A DNA stretch of 64,000 nt from Kocuria salsicia (GCF_007681555.1 NZ_VELE01000006.1:62001-126000), one strand, 5' to 3'. Positions 29,952-39,686 are shown, counted from the stretch's first letter. The notes: generated from the letters alone by a model not told the origin. Translations and numbers: made by a program.

Positions 29952-31271
29952 ATGAGCACACTCCAGGAACCCGCGCGCACCCGCCGCGCCGACGTGCTGC
30001 GCTTCGTGCTCTACAGCGCCATCGGCATTTTCATGTTCTTCGTGCCCGTCACCATCGGCGGCAAGAGCACCATTCCGCTGGATCACATTGTCACGTGGCT
30101 CCGGGAGAATGTGGGCGCCGCCGTGCCCTATTACGCGCTGGCGGTGATTCTCGCCGGGACGGTGTTCCCGTTCGTCACGGGCTCCTGGCGGGCCTCCCCT
30201 GTGAAGATGGTGTTCGCACTCCTGAACATCCTGGGTCTGGTGGTCGGCTGCGCCCTGGTCTTCGGTGTGGGCCCGGACTGGCTCATGGCCAAGGACATGG
30301 GCCCGTTCCTCTTCAACTCCCTGGTGATCCCGGTGGGTCTGATCGTGCCCATCGGCTCCGTGTTCCTGGCCCTGCTGATCGGGTACGGGCTCATGGAGTT
30401 CATCGGGGTGTTCCTGCAGCCGGTCATGCGCCCGGTGTGGCGCACCCCGGGCCGCTCGGCCATCGACGCAGTGGCGTCCTTCGTGGGCAGCTACTCCCTG
30501 GCACTCCTGCTCACCGACCGCGTCTACCGGGAGGGCCGCTACACGGCGCGGGAAGCCGCCATCATCGCCACGGGCTTCTCCACCGTGTCCGCGAGCTTCA
30601 TGGTGATCGTGGCCAAGGCCCTGGACCTCATGGACCACTGGCTGCTCTACTTCTGGCTGGCCCTGGTGGTCACCTTCCTGGTCACCGCCATCACCGTGCG
30701 GATTCCTCCGCTGAGTCGCATTCCGGACGACCCGTACCCCGGCGTGGAGCACCAGCCGGAGAAGCTGGTCACCGGGCGGCGGTTTCACCACGCATGGGCC
30801 GAGGCACGCGAGGCCCTGCACACCGCCCCCAGCCTGGGCCGCAACGTGTGGGACAACCTGCGGGACGGTCTGAAAATGGCCATGTCCATCCTCCCGTCGA
30901 TCCTCTCGATCGGTCTGATCGGACTGGTGCTGGCCCGCTACACTCCGATCTTCGACTGGCTGGGGTACCTCTTCGTGCCGTTCGCATGGATCGTGGGCCT
31001 GCCGGAGCCCCTGCTTGCGGGTAAGGCCTCGGCAACGGGCATCGCGGAGATGTTCCTCCCCGCAACCCTCGTGGCCGGGCAGGAGTCGCTCGTCCTGCGC
31101 CTGGTGATCGCGATCGTGTGCGTCTCGGCGATCATCTTCTTCTCCGCCCTCGTGCCCTCCATCCTGGCCACCAGGATCCCGGTCTCCATCCGATCGCTGG
31201 TGGTCATCTGGTTCGAGCGCGTGGCCCTCACCATTCTCATCGCCACTCCCCTCGTGAAGCTGCTCACCTAG
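29952..31271 (+). CDS. YjiH family membrane protein (nucleoside-recognition/gate domains)
   Basis: A 439-residue protein with about ten to eleven hydrophobic segments, beginning RFVLYSAIGIFMFFVPVTIG and containing the gate-like stretch AIDAVASFVGSYSLALLLTD and a second one near KASATGIAEMFLPATLVAGQ. Proteins of this YjiH type recur inside hut operons of many bacteria, which suggests a role in uptake or efflux of a pathway compound, but the transported molecule has not been fixed by anything visible here. The ATG follows GAGGACGTGAC. It is placed between hutI and hutH on the same strand. Confidence 0.88.
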   Translation: MSTLQEPARTRRADVLRFVLYSAIGIFMFFVPVTIGGKSTIPLDHIVTWLRENVGAAVPYYALAVILAGTVFPFVTGSWRASPVKMVFALLNILGLVVGCALVFGVGPDWLMAKDMGPFLFNSLVIPVGLIVPIGSVFLALLIGYGLMEFIGVFLQPVMRPVWRTPGRSAIDAVASFVGSYSLALLLTDRVYREGRYTAREAAIIATGFSTVSASFMVIVAKALDLMDHWLLYFWLALVVTFLVTAITVRIPPLSRIPDDPYPGVEHQPEKLVTGRRFHHAWAEAREALHTAPSLGRNVWDNLRDGLKMAMSILPSILSIGLIGLVLARYTPIFDWLGYLFVPFAWIVGLPEPLLAGKASATGIAEMFLPATLVAGQESLVLRLVIAIVCVSAIIFFSALVPSILATRIPVSIRSLVVIWFERVALTILIATPLVKLLT

Positions 31272-31338
31272 CGCGCGGCACCCGGACTGCCCTGACACAC
31301 TTCGCCCGAACCACTCCCGACCGGAAGGACCCTTCCCC

Positions 31339-32901
31339 ATGACTCTCTTCGACACCGACCTCCCCACCACCGTGCAGCTGGGATCCTCCGGCGTCACGGT
31401 GGGTGACGTGATCGCCGTCGCCCGCCACGACGCCGGCGTGGAGCTGACCGGGGAAGCCCGCGAGCACGTCGCGACGGTGCGGCGCCACATCGACGAGCTG
31501 GCGGCGTCGGACGTGCCCGCGTACGGCATCTCCACCGGCTTCGGGGCGCTGGCCAACAAGCACATCCCGCTGGAGAAGCGCACGCGGCTGCAGAAGTCCC
31601 TGGTGCGCTCCCACGCCGCGGGCACCGGGCCCACCGTGGATCGCGAAGTGGTGCGGGCGCTCATGTTCCTGCGCGCCAAGACCCTGGCGTCCGGACACAC
31701 GGGCATCCGGGTGGAGACCCTGGAGACGATGCTCGCCGTGCTCAACGCGGGCATCACCCCGGTGGTGCACGAGTTCGGATCCCTTGGCTGCTCGGGGGAT
31801 CTAGCCCCGCTCGCGCACTGCGCGCTCGTGCTCATGGGCGAGGGCCGCGCCGTCGGACCGGACGGCACCGAGCGCCCCGTGCCCGAGCTGCTCGCCGAGG
31901 CCGGGATCGAGCCCGTGATCCTCGCCGAGAAGGAGGGCCTGGCGCTGATCAACGGCACCGACGGCATGCTGGGCCAGCTCATCATGGCGCTGGCGGACCT
32001 GCAGAACCTGCTCACCGCCGCGGACATCACCGCCGCGTTCTCGGTGGAGGGTCTGCTGGGTACGGACCGCGTGTTCGTCCCCGAGCTGCACGAGCCGCTG
32101 CGCCCCCACCCGAGCCAGAAGTATGCCGCGGCGAACATGCTCAAGGTGCTGGAGGGCTCCGGCATCGTGGCCTCCCACCGCGTGGGTGACAATCGCGTGC
32201 AGGACGCCTACTCGCTGCGCTGCGCCCCCCAGGTGGCGGGCGGCAGCCGGGACACCGCGGCGTACGCCCTGAACGTCGCGCAGCAGGAGCTCGCCGCGGC
32301 CGTGGACAACCCCGTGGTGCTGGACGACGGCACCGTGAGCTCCAACGGCAACTTCCACGGCGCCCCCGTGGCCTACGTGCTGGACTTCATGGCCATCCCC
32401 ATCGCGGACCTGGCCTCCATGTCCGAGCGCCGCACGGACCGCATGCTGGACCCGGCCCGCTCCCACGGCCTGCCCCCATTCCTCGCGGAGGACCCGGGCA
32501 CGGACTCTGGGCTGATGATCGCCCAGTACACCCAGGCCGGGCTGGTCTCGGACATGAAGCGCCTCGCGGTGCCGGCCTCGGTGGACTCGATCCCCAGCTC
32601 GGCCATGCAGGAGGACCACGTGTCCATGGGCTGGCACGCCGCCCGCAAGCTGCGTCAGGCCGTGCTGAACCTGCGCCGCGTGCTCGCCATCGAGCTGCTC
32701 ACCTCCACCCGCGCAATCGCCCTGCGCGCTCCCCTGGAACCGGGCGCGGCGGCGTCGGCGGTCATTGCGGACCTGGACGGCCGCGTGGGCGCACCCGGTG
32801 AGGACCGTTTCATGGCGCCGGAGATCGAGGCCGCCGAGGAGTACGTGGCCTCGGGGCGCCTGGTGCGCACGGTCGAGTCCGCGGTGGGTCCGCTGAACTG
32901 A
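31339..32901 (+). CDS. hutH: Histidine ammonia-lyase
   Basis: HutH removes ammonia from L-histidine to give urocanate, the first committed step. The 520-residue enzyme carries the self-forming MIO cofactor motif as C151-S152-G153 in GCSGDLAPLAH. The usual triad is Ala-Ser-Gly; the Cys variant occurs in actinobacterial enzymes. Other marks are VPAYGISTGFGALAN, LINGTDGMLGQL, RVGDNRVQDAYSLRCAPQV and MQEDHVSMGWHAARK. An in-frame ATG follows GGAAGGACCCTTCCCC. It closes the hut gene string before fmdB. Confidence 0.97.
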   Translation: MTLFDTDLPTTVQLGSSGVTVGDVIAVARHDAGVELTGEAREHVATVRRHIDELAASDVPAYGISTGFGALANKHIPLEKRTRLQKSLVRSHAAGTGPTVDREVVRALMFLRAKTLASGHTGIRVETLETMLAVLNAGITPVVHEFGSLGCSGDLAPLAHCALVLMGEGRAVGPDGTERPVPELLAEAGIEPVILAEKEGLALINGTDGMLGQLIMALADLQNLLTAADITAAFSVEGLLGTDRVFVPELHEPLRPHPSQKYAAANMLKVLEGSGIVASHRVGDNRVQDAYSLRCAPQVAGGSRDTAAYALNVAQQELAAAVDNPVVLDDGTVSSNGNFHGAPVAYVLDFMAIPIADLASMSERRTDRMLDPARSHGLPPFLAEDPGTDSGLMIAQYTQAGLVSDMKRLAVPASVDSIPSSAMQEDHVSMGWHAARKLRQAVLNLRRVLAIELLTSTRAIALRAPLEPGAAASAVIADLDGRVGAPGEDRFMAPEIEAAEEYVASGRLVRTVESAVGPLN

Positions 32902-33128
32902 CCGGCACGCGCGGGGGTGGGGCACGACGTCGCCCGCGCGTCTCCCCGCGCGCGGCGGGTACGCGCGGTGCGGAACGCCGCGTTTGCGGAGAGGCTCTGC
33001 CGCTGGATATTGCGTTGTCGGGGGCAGGACCTCTCCCTGCACGTCCGGCCTCCCGCAGGGCAGCCCCCGGCCCTGTCCCCTCTTCAGACCGGGTTGTATT
33101 GTGGCTTACACGCGTGAAGGGAGCATCC

Positions 33129-33422
33129 ATGCCCGTCTACGAGTTCCGGTGCGAGGCCTGCGGGCCGTTCGACGCCCACCACGCCATGGCGCAGGTGCCG
33201 CGCTCCCAGGACTGTCCCGCGTGCGGCGCGGACGCACGGCGCGTGTTCTCCGCTGTGGGCCTGTCCCGCGCGAACTCTCCCCGGGCACGCGTGATTGACG
33301 ACGCCGCCCGCACGGCTGACGCGCCAGACGTCGTACGATCCCTGCCCCGCCAGCTCGGCGCCCCCGGCGCGGCCCCGGCCGTGACCCGGGACCCCCGGCA
33401 CGCGAAGCTGCCGCGGCCGTAG
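33129..33422 (+). CDS. fmdB: FmdB family zinc-ribbon protein
   Basis: The 97-residue protein begins MPVYEFRCEACGPFDAHHAM and has a second cysteine pair in DCPACGADARRVF, forming the zinc ribbon of the FmdB family. FmdB was described as a putative regulator of formamidase expression; its exact action is unclear. The C-terminal half is Pro/Ala/Arg-rich and variable. It lies 58 bases upstream of fmdA on the same strand and is probably co-transcribed. Confidence 0.9.
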   Translation: MPVYEFRCEACGPFDAHHAMAQVPRSQDCPACGADARRVFSAVGLSRANSPRARVIDDAARTADAPDVVRSLPRQLGAPGAAPAVTRDPRHAKLPRP

Positions 33423-33480
33423 CTTCCCCGCACTGCCGCGCGGGAACCGCCCGCGGGGCTCTCCAGAAAGGTCACGGACC

Positions 33481-34737
33481 ATGCCAGAAGTGATTTTCCC
33501 GCTGGACTCGACCAAGCCCTTCACCGAGCAGAAGCTGGCCGGCCACAACCGCTGGCACCCGGACATCCCGCCCGTGGCCACGCTCAAACGTGGCGAGAGC
33601 TACCGCATCGACTGCCGCGAGTGGTTCGACGGCGCCATCAAGAACGACGACTCCGCGGACGACATCAGGGACGCACCCCTGAACCGGGTGCACGCACTGT
33701 CCGGGCCGTTCCGAATCGAGGGCGCGGAGCCCGGTGACCTGCTGATCGTGGACATCCTGGACGTGGGTCCCATTCCGCAGGAGGAGGGGCCGCTGGCCGG
33801 GCAGGGCTGGGGCTACACCGGGATCTTCGCGCAGAAGAACGGCGGCAGCTTCCTGGTGGACCAGTTCCCGGACGCCTACAAGGCCGTGTGGGACTTCCGC
33901 GGCGGCGAGTGCACGTCCCGGCACATCCCCGGCGTGAAGTTCACGGGCATGGTCCACCCCGGTCTCATGGGCACCGCGCCGTCCTCCGAGCTGCTGAAAA
34001 CGTGGAACAAGCGCGAGGGCGATCTGATCGCCACCGATCCGCAGCGCGTGCCCCCGCTGGCTCTGCCACCCGAACCCGACGCCGCGATCCTGGGTTCGCT
34101 GACCGGTACCGACTTCGACCGCGTGGCCGGCGAGGGCGCCCGCACGGCTCCCCCGCGCGAGAACGGCGGCAACCAGGACATCAAGAACTTCACCAAGGGC
34201 TCACGAGTGTTCTACCCGGTGTACGTGTCCGGGGCGAACCTCTCCATGGGGGACCTGCACTTCTCCCAGGGGGACGGTGAGATCACGTTCTGCGGCGGCA
34301 TCGAGATGGGCGGGTTCATCGACATCCACGTGGACGTAATCAAGGGCGGCATGGACACCTACGGCGTGAGCGAGAACGCCATCTTCATGCCCGGGCGCAA
34401 CGGTCCCGTCTACTCGGAGTGGCTGGCGTTCTCGGGCACGTCCGTAACGCTCGACGGCGAGCAGCGCTACCTGGACTCGCACCTGTCCTACCAGCGCGCG
34501 ATCCTGCACGCGATCGACTACCTCGCCAAGTTCGGCTGGTCCAAGGAGCAGGCGTACCTGCTGCTGGGCGCCGCGCCCATCGAGGGCCGCTTCTCCGGGG
34601 TGGTGGACATCCCCAACTCGTGCGCCACGGTGTACCTGCCCACGGAGATCTTCGACGTGGACATCCGCCCCTCCGCCAGCGGCCCCACGCAGGTGGACCC
34701 GGGAATGGGCGCGCCGCGGGCGATGAACCCGGGCTGA
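33481..34737 (+). CDS. fmdA: Formamidase
   Basis: FmdA hydrolyses formamide to formate and ammonia. The 418-residue length and sequence (LAGHNRWHPDIPPVATLKRG, EPGDLLIVDILDVGPI, GWGYTGIFAQKNGGSFL, HPGLMGTAPSSELL, FYPVYVSGANLSMGDLHFSQ, GEITFCGGIEMGGFIDI) match the FmdA/AmdA acetamidase-formamidase family throughout. GAAAGG lies upstream of the ATG. Because HutG produces formamide, this gene completes histidine degradation by recovering the fifth carbon as formate and another ammonia; it follows hutH directly on the same strand. Confidence 0.95.
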   Translation: MPEVIFPLDSTKPFTEQKLAGHNRWHPDIPPVATLKRGESYRIDCREWFDGAIKNDDSADDIRDAPLNRVHALSGPFRIEGAEPGDLLIVDILDVGPIPQEEGPLAGQGWGYTGIFAQKNGGSFLVDQFPDAYKAVWDFRGGECTSRHIPGVKFTGMVHPGLMGTAPSSELLKTWNKREGDLIATDPQRVPPLALPPEPDAAILGSLTGTDFDRVAGEGARTAPPRENGGNQDIKNFTKGSRVFYPVYVSGANLSMGDLHFSQGDGEITFCGGIEMGGFIDIHVDVIKGGMDTYGVSENAIFMPGRNGPVYSEWLAFSGTSVTLDGEQRYLDSHLSYQRAILHAIDYLAKFGWSKEQAYLLLGAAPIEGRFSGVVDIPNSCATVYLPTEIFDVDIRPSASGPTQVDPGMGAPRAMNPG

Positions 34738-34861
34738 TCCCGCCACGGCCCCGCGCGGACGACGCCGCTGGGTCGCCTCGCGCAGGTGGGCGCACTTCCG
34801 TCGCGGGAACCACGGTTGCCCGCCGGTGGGAGTGCGCACGCATGTCTAACGGGAGACCCCC

Positions 34862-35740
34862 TCAGTTTCGTGCAGCGGCCGCCAGGTGCTCCTGGATCTC
34901 CGCCAGCACCTCGTCCGGGCGCTCCTCCACCATGAAGTGCCCGGTGGGAACCGCCCGGCCGGTGATGCGCGGCAACCACGGCCGCCACGCCTCCAGCGGA
35001 TCCGTCTGGGCACCCACCACGCCGTTGCTGCCCCAGAGCAGCAGGGCGGGGAGGTCGCGGGAGGTGCCGCGGTCGGCGTCGTCGTGCTCCCGATCCACCC
35101 CGGCGGCTGCGGCGTAGTCCGCGCACCACGCGGCCACGACGGACGGGTTCCGGGCGGCGGCCTCGTAGGCGACGAGCGCCTCGGGGTCGAACGTGTCCAG
35201 GGAACCGGGAGTGCCACTGAGTCCCCCGAGGGCCGCGTGCAGGAACGTGAGGGGCTCGGCGCTGATGAGCCCCTGCGGCATGGGTGCTGGCTGGGCCAGG
35301 AACAGCCAGTGGTAGTACCGGATGGCCAGCCAGTCGTCCATGAGCTCCCACACGGTGGGGGTGGGGAGGATGTCCAGCAGCGCCACGGAGCGCACGGCGT
35401 CCGGGGCGTCCAGAGTCATGCGGTGGGCGGTGCGGGCGCCGCGGTCGTGGGCCACCACGTGGAAGGACTCGTGGCCCAGGTGGCGCATCACGGCCACCAT
35501 GTCCGCGGCCATGGCCCGGAAGCTGAAGTCCTCACTGTCCGCGGTGGATTCTCCGTAGCCGCGCAGGTCCGCGACGACCATGCGGTGGTCCCGCGCGAGG
35601 GCCGGACCCAGGCGGTGCCACATGGCGTGGGTCTGCGGGAAGCCGTGCAGCAGCAGGAGCGGCTCGCCCCGCCCGGCGGTCCGCACGTGGATGGTGGCCC
35701 CGGGGACCGGGATGCGGTGGGTCTCGAAGTTCTCGAACAT
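34862..35740 (-). CDS. Alpha/beta hydrolase, haloacetate dehalogenase-like
   Basis: The 292-residue protein has the alpha/beta-hydrolase layout: oxyanion HGFPQTHAMWHRL, ADLRGYGES, and a nucleophile elbow whose residue is Asp, in VVAHDRGARTAHRM. The D-R-x-x-R arrangement, the later RYYHWLFLAQ with its His-Trp pair, and the catalytic His in PTGHFMVEERPDEV match fluoroacetate/haloacetate dehalogenases rather than Ser esterases. Such enzymes cleave carbon-halogen bonds of haloacids, though epoxide hydrolases share the Asp. The start ATG has no clear ribosome site. It is transcribed toward fmdA and stands alone. Confidence 0.87.
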   Translation of the reverse strand: MFENFETHRIPVPGATIHVRTAGRGEPLLLLHGFPQTHAMWHRLGPALARDHRMVVADLRGYGESTADSEDFSFRAMAADMVAVMRHLGHESFHVVAHDRGARTAHRMTLDAPDAVRSVALLDILPTPTVWELMDDWLAIRYYHWLFLAQPAPMPQGLISAEPLTFLHAALGGLSGTPGSLDTFDPEALVAYEAAARNPSVVAAWCADYAAAAGVDREHDDADRGTSRDLPALLLWGSNGVVGAQTDPLEAWRPWLPRITGRAVPTGHFMVEERPDEVLAEIQEHLAAAARN

Positions 35741-35898
35741 GGGGCCATTGTGCGCTTCCCAGGTGGGAGACCATCCATGTAGCCGGGCCCGCGCCACCAG
35801 GCCCGTCAATACGTTCGAGGCGGGATGCCACACGGCTGCGGTCGGAGCAGCACCGCGAGACGGCCGACGACGTCCCGTGGGCCTGGGTTGTCGGAGCC

Positions 35899-36462
35899 CT
35901 ACTCCCCCTCGAACGGCCAGCCGTGGGCCTCGAGCATCGCGCGGATGCGTTCGAGCTCCTCGGGCTTGGGCTCGTCCTCGGTGGCGCGCTGGATGGCGGC
36001 GCGGGCGTCCGCCTCGGAGGGCGCCACCCCCTGCTCACGGGCGTCGTGGGCGAGCTGGTCCGCGATCGCGGCCATGTCCTCGTCGTTGAGCTGCGGGCGC
36101 AGCACGGCGAGCACGGGCAGGTAGTCCTGCGCGGGTACCCCGTTGGGGTAGTCTGCGCGCAGCCAGTTCATCACCCGGGCCACGTAGCCCGGCTGCCGGG
36201 GTGGCTCGTCCTGGCTCGCGCCCACCAGGGGCCACCCGGCGCGCGCGAGCTCCGCGGCGACGTCGCCCAGCTGTTCCGCGGAGGCCGCGGCGGGCCCCAG
36301 AAGGTCTCCCGCCTGGATGCCCAGGGTCTCGAGCAGCCGCTCGGTGCGGTGAGGGCCTACCGTGCGGGCCAGCAGCTCCGCGAGCGCCACGTGCTGCTCC
36401 GAGGGAACACCGTGGGGGTAGGCGGCGCGAATGTGGTCGAGTGCCGCATCGAAGGTCATCAT
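35899..36462 (-). CDS. DUF3349 domain protein, two repeats
   Basis: The 187-residue acidic protein contains two copies of the DUF3349 pattern: HIRAAYPHGVPSEQHVALAELL near the start and WLRADYPNGVPAQDYLPVLAVL near residue 100, each followed by helices. Function is unknown. It overlaps the end of the small membrane protein gene by four bases and is third in the pitA operon. The order pitA, small membrane protein, DUF3349 is the same as Rv0545c-Rv0544c-Rv0543c of Mycobacterium tuberculosis, which supports a phosphate-linked role by association only. Confidence 0.9.
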   Translation of the reverse strand: MMTFDAALDHIRAAYPHGVPSEQHVALAELLARTVGPHRTERLLETLGIQAGDLLGPAAASAEQLGDVAAELARAGWPLVGASQDEPPRQPGYVARVMNWLRADYPNGVPAQDYLPVLAVLRPQLNDEDMAAIADQLAHDAREQGVAPSEADARAAIQRATEDEPKPEELERIRAMLEAHGWPFEGE

Positions 36463-36731
36463 CCGAACACCGAGATCCCTAGGTAGTGGTCCAAGCTCTT
36501 GCGGGTGATCCACAGGACCCCGATCACCACGGCAGCGAGCACGATCGCAAAGCAGAGTACCGCCCCGGCGAGCGCCAGCGGTTTGCGGCGGGCAACGCCG
36601 TCCGGGCCGGGCTCGGGGGTGGCCCGGCTCCACAGGGTGATGCCCACCGTGAACAGCGCGGGCAGTCCCGCCCCGAAGCACAGCCCGGCGAGCAGCACGG
36701 CGAGGACAGATCGGGCCATCTCGACAATCAT
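36459..36731 (-). CDS. Small membrane protein of the pitA operon
   Basis: A 90-residue protein with two hydrophobic segments (SVLAVLLAGLCFGAGLPALF and PLALAGAVLCFAIVLAAVVI) separated by a charged loop. Its ATG shares one base with the pitA stop, and its end overlaps the DUF3349 gene, so all three are translationally coupled. It corresponds by position and size to the M. tuberculosis membrane protein encoded next to pitA. No function is known. Confidence 0.85.
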   Translation of the reverse strand: MIVEMARSVLAVLLAGLCFGAGLPALFTVGITLWSRATPEPGPDGVARRKPLALAGAVLCFAIVLAAVVIGVLWITRKSLDHYLGISVFG

Positions 36732-37954
36732 CAGCGGGCCACCTCCTGGGCGTCGGCGCGGTCGGAGTCGGCGGGGACCACGGAGTGCGTGTCCTCGTCC
36801 CAGTCCGCGTTCACGTTGTGGCGGTCCACCTTCTGGTGCCGGGACCGCGCGAAGATCACGGCGGAGGCCACCACCAGCAGCAGGAAGATCACCACGGCGC
36901 CGGACAGCCCGCCCACGGCCCGAGCGATGATGAAGCACACCGCACCCACCACGGCCGCGGCGGGCAGGGTGAGCAGCCACCCCACGACCATGCGCCCGGC
37001 CACACCCCACCGCACGCGCGCGCCGGGCTTGCCCACGCCCGAGCCCAGGATGGAACCGGTGGCCACGTGCGTGGTGGACAGCGCCATGCCGAAGTGGCTG
37101 GAGGTCAGGATGATGGCCGCCGAGGATGCCTCGGCCGCCATCCCCTGCGGCGGTTCGATCTCCACAAGGCCCTTGCCGAGCGTGCGGATCACGCGCCATC
37201 CGCCCAGGTACGTGCCCAGGGCGATGGCCACCGCGCAGCTCACGATGATCCACACCGGCAGCCCGCTGCTCTCGATTCCCTGGACGCTGAGGCTGCCGTG
37301 GGCGATCAGCGCCAGGGCGATCACGCCCATGGTCTTCTGCGCGTCACCGGTGCCGTGGGCCAGGGACACCAGCGACGCCGTTCCCACCTGTCCCCAGCGG
37401 AACCCCCGGTCCCGGTGCGCCTGGGACGCCGCGCGGCCGATGAGGTAGACCAGGGCGGTGCCCACGGCGGCCACGCACCCGGCGATGAACGGCGCCAGCG
37501 CGGCCGGGACGAGGATCTTCTGGACCACACCGGCCCAGTTCACGCCGGCCACGCCCAGGGAGGCGAGCCCGGCCCCGATCAGCCCGCCGAACAGCGCGTG
37601 GGAGGAGCTGGAGGGCAGCCCGAACAGCCACGTGGCAAGGTTCCAGAGGATGCCCCCGATCAGCCCGGAGAAGATGAGGGTCAGGGCAATGGTGGGGTCC
37701 AGCCCGGAAACGAGTCCGCCGTCCTTGGTCTGGATGAGCAGCACGTCCTTGGTGACCGTGGTGGCCACTTCCACCGACAGGAACGCGCCCACCAGGTTCA
37801 GCACCGCGGACAGGGCCACCGCGGTACGGGGCTTGAGCGCCCCGGTGGCGATGGAGGTGGCCATCGCGTTGCCGGTGTCGTGGAATCCGTTGGTGAAGTC
37901 GAAGGCCAGAGCGGTCACGACCACCAGGCCCAGGATCACCAGTTCAGCTGTCAT
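36731..37954 (-). CDS. pitA: Low-affinity inorganic phosphate transporter
   Basis: PitA imports metal-phosphate complexes using the proton gradient. The 407-residue protein has about ten membrane segments and both PiT signature repeats: GFHDTGNAMATSIATGAL near residue 25 and HGTGDAQKTMGVIALALI in the second half, plus GLPSSSSHALFGGLIGAGLA and SSHFGMALSTTHVATGSILG. The last 35 residues are hydrophilic. An upstream in-frame extension is not coding. It leads a three-gene coupled operon. Confidence 0.95.
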   Translation of the reverse strand: MTAELVILGLVVVTALAFDFTNGFHDTGNAMATSIATGALKPRTAVALSAVLNLVGAFLSVEVATTVTKDVLLIQTKDGGLVSGLDPTIALTLIFSGLIGGILWNLATWLFGLPSSSSHALFGGLIGAGLASLGVAGVNWAGVVQKILVPAALAPFIAGCVAAVGTALVYLIGRAASQAHRDRGFRWGQVGTASLVSLAHGTGDAQKTMGVIALALIAHGSLSVQGIESSGLPVWIIVSCAVAIALGTYLGGWRVIRTLGKGLVEIEPPQGMAAEASSAAIILTSSHFGMALSTTHVATGSILGSGVGKPGARVRWGVAGRMVVGWLLTLPAAAVVGAVCFIIARAVGGLSGAVVIFLLLVVASAVIFARSRHQKVDRHNVNADWDEDTHSVVPADSDRADAQEVAR

Positions 37955-38092
37955 GGTCCCAGGATGACGGCCCCTGGCGCCGCACACCAAACCCGCCCCC
38001 AGGACGGCCCAGAGGAGCATGCGACGGGCAACCAGTTCATGCACACGAACAGGAGCGTTGGGCGCGTCTGAACCCGGGGGCATACTCTCCCC

Positions 38093-39658
38093 ATGACCTC
38101 TGGCTCCCACCACGGACCGGGCTCCGGCGAGACCTGGCACGAACGCTCCCCGGCCACGGGAACCGGCGAGCTGCCCATCCTCAGCCCGCGCCCGGATCCC
38201 CAGACCCACCGGGGCTACGCCCACGGCACGGATCCGCGGCGGTGGCGGATCCTGGCCGTGCTGCTCGTGGCCATCTTCATGTCCCTGGTGGCCGTGAGCA
38301 TCATCAACGTGGGGCTGCCCTCCATCCAGGAGGGGCTGGGCGCCTCCGAGTCCCAGCTGCAGTGGATCCTCTCCGGCTACGCACTGACCTTCGGGGTGGT
38401 CCTGGTGGCGGGTGGCCGCGCCGGGGACGTGTTCGGGCGCGGGTTCCTGTGGATGCTCGGGGTGGCCATCTTCACGCTGTCCTCGATCGCCGCGGGCCTG
38501 GCAGCGGATCCCACCATGCTGATCGTGGCGCGCTTCGTGCAGGGGGTGGGCTCCGGGCTGCTCAACCCTCAGGGCGTGGCCATGATCCAGCAGTACTTCA
38601 AGGGAGCGGAGCGCGGGAAGGCGTTCGGCATGCTGGGCAGCGCCGTGGGTGTCTCCGTGGCCATCGGCCCGGTCCTGGGAGGTCTGCTGATCCAGACGGG
38701 CGGCGCGGCCGAGGGGTGGCGGTGGCTGTTCGTGGTGAACGTCCCCGTGGGCGTCGTCGCGCTTGTGCTCGCGTTCCTGTGGTTCCCCCGCCCGCTGCTG
38801 CGCGGGCCCGAGGGCACCACCATCCGCCACGCCCTGCGGGAGATGGACCCCACGGGTGCGGTGCTCCTGGGCATCGCGCTGCTCGCCACCCTGCTCCCGT
38901 TCATCGAGATCGGCTCCCCCGGCACGAGCCCGTGGGTGTGGGCCCTACTCGCGGTCGCCGCCATGTTCCTGGCCCTGTGGATCGCGTGGGAGAAGCACTT
39001 CAAGGCCTCTGGGCACCAGCCCATGGTGGACCTGAACATCTTCAAGGTCAGCAGTTTCCTCAACGGCACCCTGCTGATCTCGCTGTACTTCCTGGGCATC
39101 ACGAGCGTGTGGGTGCTTGTCACCCTCTACATGCAGAAGGGGCTCGGCCACACCGCGCTGGCCGCCGGTTGCGTGGGCCTGCTCAATGCCCTCGCGAGCG
39201 CGGTGGCCTCCAACCTTGCCGGCAGCCGCGTGAACCGGATGGGCCGCAAGATCGTGGTGCTCGGCATGCTCAGCGTGGTCGTGGGCCTGCTGCTGAGCAT
39301 GGCGGTGATCCTGCTGCACGACTCCTGGCACATCAGTGAGTGGTGGCTCGTGCTCACCCTGGGCTTCGTGGGTTTCGGCCAGGGCGCCGTGGTGAGCCCC
39401 AACCAGACACTCACGCTCGCGGAGGTGCCGCTCGAGTACGCGGGCAGCGCCGGTGGTGTGATGCAGACCGGCCAGCGCGTGGGCACCGCCGTGGGCATCG
39501 CCATGATCACCGCGGTGGCGTACGGAGTGATTGCCGACCAGGGCTGGTCCGTGGGCATCGCGGCGGGACTGGGCGTTGTGGTGCTCGTGGTGCTCGTCGC
39601 CCTGGCCGTGGCCCTGCGGGACATGCGCCACCGCGCCCGGCAGGACTCCCGCGCCTGA
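38093..39658 (+). CDS. MFS drug-efflux transporter, DHA2 (EmrB/QacA) type
   Basis: A 521-residue proton-driven exporter with fourteen predicted membrane segments. After a 50-residue hydrophilic tail come the DHA2 marks: LVAVSIINVGLPSIQEGLGA in helix 1, LQWILSGYALTFGVVLVAGG, GRAGDVFGR (motif A), and RFVQGVGSGLLNPQGVAMIQ (motif C region GSAVGVSVAIGPVLGGLLI). These pumps export hydrophobic drugs or dyes. No ribosome site is obvious before the ATG. It is divergent from pitA and ends at a strong GC hairpin. No regulator is adjacent. Confidence 0.93.
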   Translation: MTSGSHHGPGSGETWHERSPATGTGELPILSPRPDPQTHRGYAHGTDPRRWRILAVLLVAIFMSLVAVSIINVGLPSIQEGLGASESQLQWILSGYALTFGVVLVAGGRAGDVFGRGFLWMLGVAIFTLSSIAAGLAADPTMLIVARFVQGVGSGLLNPQGVAMIQQYFKGAERGKAFGMLGSAVGVSVAIGPVLGGLLIQTGGAAEGWRWLFVVNVPVGVVALVLAFLWFPRPLLRGPEGTTIRHALREMDPTGAVLLGIALLATLLPFIEIGSPGTSPWVWALLAVAAMFLALWIAWEKHFKASGHQPMVDLNIFKVSSFLNGTLLISLYFLGITSVWVLVTLYMQKGLGHTALAAGCVGLLNALASAVASNLAGSRVNRMGRKIVVLGMLSVVVGLLLSMAVILLHDSWHISEWWLVLTLGFVGFGQGAVVSPNQTLTLAEVPLEYAGSAGGVMQTGQRVGTAVGIAMITAVAYGVIADQGWSVGIAAGLGVVVLVVLVALAVALRDMRHRARQDSRA

Positions 39659-39686
39659 GTCACGGCGCGCACACCACGACGACGCC

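Noticed and set aside
29937-32192. 751-residue minus-strand frame opposite yjiH and hutH
   Set aside because: Entirely antisense to two well-supported genes; composition is typical of a complement-strand artefact.
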